From Vulcanimicrobiota bacterium (GTDB lineage Bacteria; Vulcanimicrobiota; Vulcanimicrobiia; Vulcanimicrobiales; Vulcanimicrobiaceae): a stretch of 6,305 nt of DNA. Numbering within the stretch: position 1 is the stretch's first letter; every line of letters begins with the position of its first letter. Of the stretch, positions 1-4,623 are shown piece after piece. The notes beneath the pieces were generated by a model that worked only from the letters and a program-made list of their open reading frames with translations, was not told the DNA's origin and did not search any database. Location of the stretch: NCBI GenBank assembly GCA_030043675.1, contig JASHXG010000250.1:1-6305 (forward strand). Direction: 5' to 3'. The translations under genes and the position numbers were made by a program.

Positions 1-468
1 GGCGGGCTCGAGATCGCTATGGCCGCCGACCTGCGAATCGCGCGCAAGGATGCCGGTAAGATCGGTCTTCCCGAGGTGGCGTTGGGCGTGCTGCCCGGAA
101 CCGGCGGGACGCAGCGACTCGCGCGTCTGGTCGGCAAGTCGCGTGCGATCGAGTTGATGACGGCCGGCAAGACGGTCAGCTACGAACAGGCTCTCGATTG
201 GGGCATGATCAACGACCTGTTTGAGGGCAGTGCCGCAGAGTTCCGCGAGCAAATCACCGATTACGCCAAGCAGTTCTGCTCGCCGAACAAAGCGCCGATG
301 GCAGTCGGTCACATCAAACGCGCCGTGCAGACCGGCGCGGAGCTGCCGCTTCAGGACGCGCTCGCGCTCGAACGCGAGCTGCAGTCGCTGCTCTTCAAGA
401 GCGACGACGCCAAAGAAGGCCTGGCCGCCTACAACGAAAAACGCGTAGCTCGTTTCAAGAACAAGTAG
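1..468 (+). CDS. Enoyl-CoA hydratase/isomerase (crotonase) family protein, 5' truncated
   Basis: The reading frame is open from base 1 and ends at TAG 466-468, leaving 155 residues; about 100 N-terminal residues of a typical ~260-residue crotonase lie outside the window. The first visible residues, GGLEIAMAADLRIA, are the family oxyanion-hole segment; its Glu (bases 10-12) matches the first catalytic Glu of rat enoyl-CoA hydratase (E144). IGLPEVALGVLPGTGGTQRL follows, with the second catalytic Glu (bases 73-75, matching E164). The C-terminal helix EGLAAYNEKR is also typical. Having both glutamates supports true hydration of trans-2-enoyl-CoA (fatty-acid or amino-acid catabolism) rather than an isomerase lacking one of them. 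The acyl chain preferred cannot be told. It is probably cotranscribed with the RAM-domain gene 13 bp downstream. The ATG at base 19 is internal and is not the start. Confidence 0.93.
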   Translation, partial: GGLEIAMAADLRIARKDAGKIGLPEVALGVLPGTGGTQRLARLVGKSRAIELMTAGKTVSYEQALDWGMINDLFEGSAAEFREQITDYAKQFCSPNKAPMAVGHIKRAVQTGAELPLQDALALERELQSLLFKSDDAKEGLAAYNEKRVARFKNK

Positions 469-481
469 GTCACTAGGACTC

Positions 482-760
482 ATGGTGACGGCCTTCATTT
501 TGATGAACGTCGAACGCACGCGCCTGCGCTCGCTAGCGGACGATCTGCTCGCGATCGACGGCGTCGCCGAAGTCTACTCCGTCGCCGGCTCTTTCGACTT
601 GATCGCGGTCGCGCGCGTCAAACGCCACGAGCAGCTCAACGATCTCGTCACCGAACACGTCGCGGCGCTCGACGGCATCTTGAACACGGAGACGCTGATT
701 GCGTTCCGTTCGTTCGCGAAAAAAGATCTCGGCCTGCTCTGGGACGTCGGCGCCGACTAA
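482..760 (+). CDS. Stand-alone Lrp/AsnC ligand-binding (RAM) domain protein
   Basis: This 92-residue protein matches the effector-binding half of Lrp/AsnC regulators (AsnC_trans_reg). It has an initial strand (TAFILMNVE), a helix, the signature GVAEVYSVAGSFDLIAVARV at residues 27-46 with the Gly-x-x-Asp turn (G36 to D39), a second helix (residues 48-62) and the closing strand TLIAFRSF (71-78). There is no room for the winged-helix DNA-binding domain, so it should not bind DNA by itself. Family members of this size form amino-acid-binding dimers or higher oligomers. It may sense an amino acid or modulate a full-length partner; the ligand is unknown. The ATG at 482 has only a weak AGGA 3 nt upstream; GTG at 485 would give better spacing (6 nt) and removes one residue. 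It lies 13 bp after the crotonase gene and is probably in the same transcript. Confidence 0.88.
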   Translation: MVTAFILMNVERTRLRSLADDLLAIDGVAEVYSVAGSFDLIAVARVKRHEQLNDLVTEHVAALDGILNTETLIAFRSFAKKDLGLLWDVGAD

Positions 761-769
761 GGAGCTTAG
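757..769. repeat. Short inverted repeat at the convergent gene junction
   Basis: CTAAG (757-761) and CTTAG (765-769) form a perfect 5-bp inverted repeat around GAG. It includes the stop codon of the RAM-domain gene and fills half of the 17-bp gap to the convergent serine hydrolase. It has no T-tract and is AT-rich in the stem, so it is a poor intrinsic terminator. It is recorded because it is the only structure seen between the convergent genes. Confidence 0.3.
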
Positions 770-777
770 GCGGACTC

Positions 778-2523
778 TTACGGAAGCTCGACGCGGTAAA
801 GGTCGGTCGCGTCGACGCTCATCCGCTGCGGCTGATTTCCGTCGTAGTCCTCGAAACGCACGGTCGAACTGCCGAGTGAGAATTCACCGTTGCCGATCGG
901 TTTGAGCGTGGCGACGCCGTCGAACGTGAGCCGGTCCTTGACCAGCACCACGCGCGTGACGGCCGGCTGCCCAAAGAACGTGTTCTCGTAGCGTCCAACC
1001 AGCGCATCCCAGTCGGGAGGGTGCGAAAAGGTCATCGGTCCGCGATAGCGTTCGTTCGGGAACCATTGCGACCCGTAGTTCATCTCGACGACGCTTCCGC
1101 TGCGGTCGCGCCCGAACGCCAGCAGGAAAATCGCGTATCGCGGGTCGTCAACCCAGAAGAGATCCGGGCCGCGCGGATAGAGCGCGAGCGGCTTTCCCCC
1201 GTCGAGCAGGTAGAGACGATCTCGTTCGGCCACGACGCGCAGCGATTCGGAATTTGCGGCCGTATAGGTGCCGGCATAGTCTGCCGCGCGGTCGACTCGC
1301 GCCGGATCCGGCGGCGGCGGCGGCTTCGGCAACGGTTGGCCAAGACTCTGCGCGCGAAGAACGCGCATCGCGTAGAGCACGATCGCGCATGGATGCAGCG
1401 GCGCTTCGACGAGATTAGCAAAGGCAACGACGCCAAAACCACGCGTGAGGTTCATCTGCATGCAAGCGGTATAGCCCGAGATGCCCCCGGTGTGGCCGAT
1501 CAGATGGTCGCCGCCGTCATCGAAGATCGAAAGGCCGTATCCGTATTGCCGGTAGAACTCGGGAGCCTCGGCGAGCTCTACGTCCGGCGATCCGGCCGGC
1601 TTTCCGTTCGTGAAGCTATCGGCGCGCGTCATCGCGGCAAAGGTCGCGGGTGCGATCAGCTGCGTGCCGTTCTGCGTCCGTCCGCCATTGAGGTAGAAAC
1701 GCATGTAACGCGCCATGTCCTCCGGCGTCGAGAGCACCGATCCGGCCGGATCGACGAAGTCCATTGGCGGCGAGGGCACGAGTGCGGGGTGCAGCGGCGC
1801 GGGACGATCGTTGTCGCGAAATTGATACCCGAGCGCCGCGCTTGCCAGGGCATCAGGCGTAATGACTGGAGAGCTGTCGATCATGCCGATCGGGTCGAAG
1901 ACGCGAGCTTGGAGTGCGTCGGCCCAGGGGCGCCCGTCGAGCTGCGAGAGGATCGCGCCCAGGGTCGCGTATCCGTCGTTGGAGTACGACCACGAGGTTC
2001 CCGGTGCGAACAAGGTCTTGGCCTCGCGCAGCGCGACGACGTCGTAGCGATACCCGATCTCGGCGGCATAGTCGTCCGGCAGACCGGCGGTATGCGAGAG
2101 AAGCTCGTGCACCAGGATCGGCACACCCTGCGCGTCGATCGCGAACCACGGAAGGTAGCGCTGCACCGGCGCGTTCAGGTCGAGCTTGCCCGCGTCGTCC
2201 AGTTGCAGCAGCGCCAGCGCGGTCATCGATTTGCTAATCGAACCGACGGCAAAGCGCGTCCGCGGCGTCACGGGCGTTCGCGCGTCACGGTCGGCGTAGC
2301 CCAGGGTGATGATGCGCAGCGTCCGGCTCTGGTTGGTGATCGCTACCGACAGCCCGGGCGTACCCTGGTTGCGCATAGCCACCGGCGCGTAGGCCGCGAT
2401 CGCCGCCAGCGCCGCGGACAGCGTGGGACCCGACGATGCCGTCGCCGGAGGCCCGGGCGCTACGAGACAGAACGCGAGCGAGGCCGCGCCCAGGCGCGCC
2501 GCAATCGAGCACTTGCGCATCAT
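778..2523 (-). CDS. Secreted class-C beta-lactamase-like serine hydrolase
   Basis: This 581-residue protein begins with a Sec signal peptide: Met-Met-Arg-Lys, a hydrophobic stretch at about residues 11-22, and a probable signal peptidase I site after ATA (27-29). The catalytic domain (about 38-395) has the penicillin-binding fold motifs: S95-I-S-K98 (nucleophile and base), Y180-S-N182, and H344-T-G-G347 in place of KTG, as in EstB-type esterases and D-aminopeptidases. A proline-rich linker (397-406) leads to about 175 residues with two similar starts, DYAGTYTAANSESLRV and LVGRYENTFFGQPAV, suggesting C-terminal beta-barrel (lipocalin-like) domains. It probably hydrolyses an ester, amide or peptide substrate outside the cytoplasm; classical beta-lactamase activity is not implied. 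ATG 2523 or the adjacent ATG 2520 could be the start; only a weak GGCGAG lies 8 nt before the first. It is transcribed divergently from cysK. Confidence 0.92.
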   Translation of the reverse strand: MMRKCSIAARLGAASLAFCLVAPGPPATASSGPTLSAALAAIAAYAPVAMRNQGTPGLSVAITNQSRTLRIITLGYADRDARTPVTPRTRFAVGSISKSMTALALLQLDDAGKLDLNAPVQRYLPWFAIDAQGVPILVHELLSHTAGLPDDYAAEIGYRYDVVALREAKTLFAPGTSWSYSNDGYATLGAILSQLDGRPWADALQARVFDPIGMIDSSPVITPDALASAALGYQFRDNDRPAPLHPALVPSPPMDFVDPAGSVLSTPEDMARYMRFYLNGGRTQNGTQLIAPATFAAMTRADSFTNGKPAGSPDVELAEAPEFYRQYGYGLSIFDDGGDHLIGHTGGISGYTACMQMNLTRGFGVVAFANLVEAPLHPCAIVLYAMRVLRAQSLGQPLPKPPPPPDPARVDRAADYAGTYTAANSESLRVVAERDRLYLLDGGKPLALYPRGPDLFWVDDPRYAIFLLAFGRDRSGSVVEMNYGSQWFPNERYRGPMTFSHPPDWDALVGRYENTFFGQPAVTRVVLVKDRLTFDGVATLKPIGNGEFSLGSSTVRFEDYDGNQPQRMSVDATDLYRVELP

Positions 2524-2542
2524 GACCGATACTCGCCGCCCG

Positions 2543-2556
2543 GGAAGCTCGCTTCC
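2543..2556. repeat. Inverted repeat GGAAGC-TC-GCTTCC
   Basis: Two perfect 6-bp arms, GGAAGC (2543-2548) and GCTTCC (2551-2556), are separated by TC. The 2-nt spacer makes it more likely to act as a duplex DNA protein site than as an RNA hairpin. It lies about 20-33 bp upstream of the hydrolase start on the minus strand. It may also be a chance palindrome in GC-rich DNA. Confidence 0.4.
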
Positions 2557-2560
2557 TTCC

Positions 2561-2579
2561 TCGAGCGTGAAACGCTTGA
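2561..2579. repeat. 19-bp inverted repeat upstream of cysK (candidate operator or leader hairpin)
   Basis: TCGAGCGTGAAACGCTTGA has two 8-base arms around GAA. The inner five pairs (AGCGT/ACGCT) are perfect, the next is G/T (a wobble pair in RNA) and the outer two (TC/GA) pair again. It ends 5 bp before the AGGAGG of cysK. Its size and dyad symmetry resemble an operator for a dimeric regulator; alternatively, if transcribed, it is a small hairpin next to the ribosome binding site. The regulator is not identifiable from the sequence. Confidence 0.45.
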
Positions 2580-2583
2580 TAAA

Positions 2584-2592
2584 GAGGAGGGG
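2584..2592 (+). promoter_or_regulatory. Ribosome binding site of cysK
   Basis: GAGGAGGGG contains a perfect AGGAGG (2585-2590), the strongest Shine-Dalgarno sequence in the window. Its spacing to ATG 2607 is 16 nt, longer than the usual 5-10. No in-frame ATG, GTG or TTG lies between, and the protein from ATG 2607 starts as CysK proteins do, so the start still looks correct. Confidence 0.6.
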
Positions 2593-2606
2593 TTAACGCC
2601 GGTACC

Positions 2607-3569
2607 ATGGCTCGCATTTACGAAAATCTCGCCGACACGTTCGGCAACACGCCGCTGGTCAAAATCCCGCGGCTCAACAAGGGCATCCCCGCGACCGTCC
2701 TCGTGAAACTCGAGTCCTTCAATCCGGCCGGTTCGGTGAAAGATCGGATCGGCGTCTCGATGATCGAGGCCGGCGAACGCGATGGCCGTCTGCTGCCGGG
2801 CATGACGATCCTCGAGCCTACAAGCGGCAACACCGGCATCGCGCTGGCATTCGTCGCGGCGGCGAAGGGCTATCCGCTGATTCTGGTCATGCCGGATACG
2901 ATGACGGTCGAGCGGCGCAACTTGCTGAAGGCCTATGGCGCGCAAGTCGTGCTAACCCCAGGCGCCGAGGGAATGCCGGGCGCGGTACGGCGCGCCAACG
3001 AAATTTTCGCCACCGCTCCCAGTAAATATTTCATGCCGCAACAGTTCGAGAATCCGGCGAATCCCGAAATCCATCGTCGCACGACCGCCGAGGAGATCTG
3101 GCGCGACACCGACGGTGCGGTCGACGTCGTCGTTTCGGCGATCGGGACCGGCGGAACGATCACCGGCGTCGGCGAGGTGCTGAAGTCGCGCAAGCCGAGC
3201 GTAACGATGATCGCGGTCGAGCCCGATGCCTCGCCGGTGCTCTCCGGCGGCAAACCGGGACCCCACAAAATCCAAGGAACCGGCGCCGGATTCGTGCCGA
3301 AGGTCCTCAACACCGGCATCTATGAGGAAGTGATTCGAGTCACGGATGCCGATGCGATCGCAATGACGCGGCGTCTTGCGCGCGAGGAGGGAATGCTGGT
3401 CGGGATTTCGAGCGGCGCGAACGTCTGGGCCGCGCTCCAAGTCGCAGCGCGACCCGAATCGAAAGGGAAGACGATCGTGACGATCGGTTGCGACACGGGC
3501 GAGCGCTATCTGAGCAATCCCGTCTTCGCCGACCAAGAAGCGACGATCGTCGAACCCGCTCTGGTTTGA
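2607..3569 (+). CDS. cysK: Cysteine synthase A (O-acetylserine sulfhydrylase)
   Basis: The enzyme is a cytosolic, PLP-dependent fold-type II protein that joins O-acetylserine and sulfide to give cysteine and acetate. It is 320 residues, normal for CysK. The N-terminus ENLADTFGNTPLVKIPRLN is characteristic. K45 in AGSVKDR should form the PLP Schiff base, PTSGNTG (71-77) binds the substrate carboxylate, GTGGT (180-184) holds the PLP phosphate, and GISSG (266-270) and GERYLS (298-303) complete the site. It ends at TGA 3567-3569, overlapping the TTG start of the asparaginase gene, which makes it the first gene of a three-gene operon ending in metH. The motif pattern favours CysK over cystathionine beta-synthase, since no heme or CBS regulatory domain is present; CysM or an O-phosphoserine-using variant cannot be excluded. 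Confidence 0.95.
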   Translation: MARIYENLADTFGNTPLVKIPRLNKGIPATVLVKLESFNPAGSVKDRIGVSMIEAGERDGRLLPGMTILEPTSGNTGIALAFVAAAKGYPLILVMPDTMTVERRNLLKAYGAQVVLTPGAEGMPGAVRRANEIFATAPSKYFMPQQFENPANPEIHRRTTAEEIWRDTDGAVDVVVSAIGTGGTITGVGEVLKSRKPSVTMIAVEPDASPVLSGGKPGPHKIQGTGAGFVPKVLNTGIYEEVIRVTDADAIAMTRRLAREEGMLVGISSGANVWAALQVAARPESKGKTIVTIGCDTGERYLSNPVFADQEATIVEPALV

Positions 3570-4621
3570 CGCACGATCTGGGCGGAGCGAGCGAAGAGCT
3601 CCTTGTCGAAGTAACCCGCGGCGATCTCGTCGAGTCGGTTCATCGAGTCGCTGCCTGTGCCGTCGACGCGCGCGGGAACGTGCTCGTTCGCGCCGGCGAC
3701 GTGGACGTGCCGGTCTACTTGCGTTCGACCGCAAAGCCGTTTATTGCCGCGACCGCCGTCCAAGCCGGCGTCTGCGAGAAGTTCGGGTTGGGACCGCGCG
3801 AGATTGCGGTAATGGCGGCCTCGCACTCGGGTCAGCCGTTCCAAATCGACGCCGTGCTCTCGATACTGCGGAAGATCGGTCTCGACGCCGATGCGCTGCA
3901 GTGCGGTGCCCATCTCCCCTACGACGAAGTCTCCGCGCACGCGCTCCTGCTGGCCGGTTCCAAGCCGACGGCCATTCACAACAACTGCTCGGGTAAGCAT
4001 GCCGGAATCCTCGCGCTCTGCAAGGCAATCGGCGCGGATCCTGCGACGTATTTAGAGGCGAGCAATCCGGCACAACAGCGCATCCTGGCATTTTGCGCGC
4101 GCCTTTCCGACGACGATCCCGCAACCTGGCCGATCGGCGTCGACGGCTGCGGGATTCCGGCCTACGCAACGAGTTTGCGACGGGCGGCCCATTCCTTCGC
4201 TCGGCTCGCAACGCTTCGGGGAGTTGACGAGCCTGACGCCGACGCGCTGCGCGTCGTGCGCGACGCGATGATCGGTCATCCGGAATACGTGGCCGGCGCG
4301 GGCCAACTCGACACGGAGTTGATGAAGGCCGGCGGCGGAAGCATCCTCTCCAAAGCCGGTGCCGAGGGCCTGCATGGCGTCGCGGCACTTGCGCCGGGCA
4401 TCGGCTACGTATCCAAAGTGCTCGACGGCAATGCGCGGGCTCGCGCTCCCTCGACGCTTGCGGTCTTGCTAGCGCTGGGGGTCGTCGGCGATCGCGAGGC
4501 CGGGGAACTTGCTCGCTTTGTGCGTCCGAAGGTGTATAATCGGGCCGGATGCGCGGTCGGCGAAATCCGCGTAGCCCCTCACGTCGCCGTCGAAAAAGCG
4601 TGGAGAGTTGGGAGTCTGTAG
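3566..4621 (+). CDS. L-asparaginase, Rhizobium etli (ReAV/PF06089) type
   Basis: From TTG 3566 the protein is 351 residues, the family's usual size, opening LLVEVTRGDLVESVHR as its relatives do. It should hydrolyse asparagine to aspartate and ammonium in the cytosol. Residues known from the R. etli enzyme are all present: S54-T-A-K57 (its Ser48/Lys51), S86 in ASHSGQP (Ser80), C141-S-G-K144 (Cys135/Lys138), D193-G-C195 (Asp187/Cys189) and K263 in SKAGAEG (Lys263). So both Ser-Lys pairs and the zinc site look intact. It is unrelated to E. coli AnsA/AnsB. The TTG start overlaps the cysK stop (TTGA) and has no clear Shine-Dalgarno sequence, suggesting translational coupling. The only other upstream start, TTG 3488, would add 26 arginine-rich residues that are really cysK read in another frame. 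The last ~15 residues, after the conserved VGEIR, carry the metH ribosome binding site. Confidence 0.9.
   Translation: MTHDLGGASEELLVEVTRGDLVESVHRVAACAVDARGNVLVRAGDVDVPVYLRSTAKPFIAATAVQAGVCEKFGLGPREIAVMAASHSGQPFQIDAVLSILRKIGLDADALQCGAHLPYDEVSAHALLLAGSKPTAIHNNCSGKHAGILALCKAIGADPATYLEASNPAQQRILAFCARLSDDDPATWPIGVDGCGIPAYATSLRRAAHSFARLATLRGVDEPDADALRVVRDAMIGHPEYVAGAGQLDTELMKAGGGSILSKAGAEGLHGVAALAPGIGYVSKVLDGNARARAPSTLAVLLALGVVGDREAGELARFVRPKVYNRAGCAVGEIRVAPHVAVEKAWRVGSL
4535..4540 (+). promoter_or_regulatory. Possible internal -10 box (TATAAT) upstream of metH
   Basis: A perfect TATAAT sits inside the asparaginase gene, 83 bp before the metH start, where it encodes part of Val-Tyr-Asn. Such AT-rich hexamers are rare in this GC-rich window. 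No convincing -35 lies 16-18 bp upstream (about 4511-4518 reads GCTCGCTT), so an internal metH promoter is only possible. Confidence 0.25.
4610..4614 (+). promoter_or_regulatory. Ribosome binding site deciding the metH TTG start
   Basis: GGGAG lies in the final codons of the asparaginase gene, 9 nt before TTG 4624, which is ideal spacing. A second purine run, GGAGAG (4602-4607), lies just upstream. This favours TTG 4624 over the in-frame GTG at 4600, whose upstream bases (CGAAAAAGC) offer no match. Confidence 0.6.
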
Positions 4622-4623
4622 GT

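Larger units (their letters stand above)
2524..2606. promoter_or_regulatory. Divergent intergenic region between serine hydrolase and cysK
   Basis: These 83 bp separate two outward-facing start codons, so promoters for both the hydrolase and the cysK operon should lie here or extend into the gene ends. No good sigma70 -35/-10 pair was found on either strand; GATAAA at 2578-2583 is a weak plus-strand -10 candidate without a recognisable -35. The region holds two separate inverted repeats and an AGGAGG. It is too short for the usual SAM riboswitch or T-box leaders, and none was recognised. Confidence 0.5.

Noticed and set aside
757..769. The small inverted repeat as an intrinsic terminator
   Set aside because: The stem has 5 pairs, is not GC-rich, and no T-run follows on either strand.
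2461..2523. A lipoprotein signal in the serine hydrolase (Leu-Ala-Phe-Cys19)
   Set aside because: Phe just before Cys does not fit the lipobox, which needs a small residue; an Ala-Thr-Ala signal peptidase I site follows instead.
1021..2706. A 561-codon plus-strand open frame covering most of the serine hydrolase and entering cysK
   Set aside because: It is antisense to a clear serine hydrolase, is extremely rich in Arg, shows no domain motif and overlaps the real cysK start. It is a shadow expected in GC-rich DNA.
3488..3565. An upstream TTG start for the asparaginase
   Set aside because: It would add 26 residues read out of frame from the conserved end of cysK, with no similarity to the family N-terminus; TTG 3566 gives the usual length.
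2952..3734. A 260-codon minus-strand open frame across cysK and the asparaginase start
   Set aside because: Arg/Asp-rich antisense shadow of two well-supported genes.
4600..4623. A GTG start for metH at 4600
   Set aside because: It lacks a ribosome binding site, whereas TTG 4624 has GGGAG at 9 nt and yields the typical MetH N-terminus.
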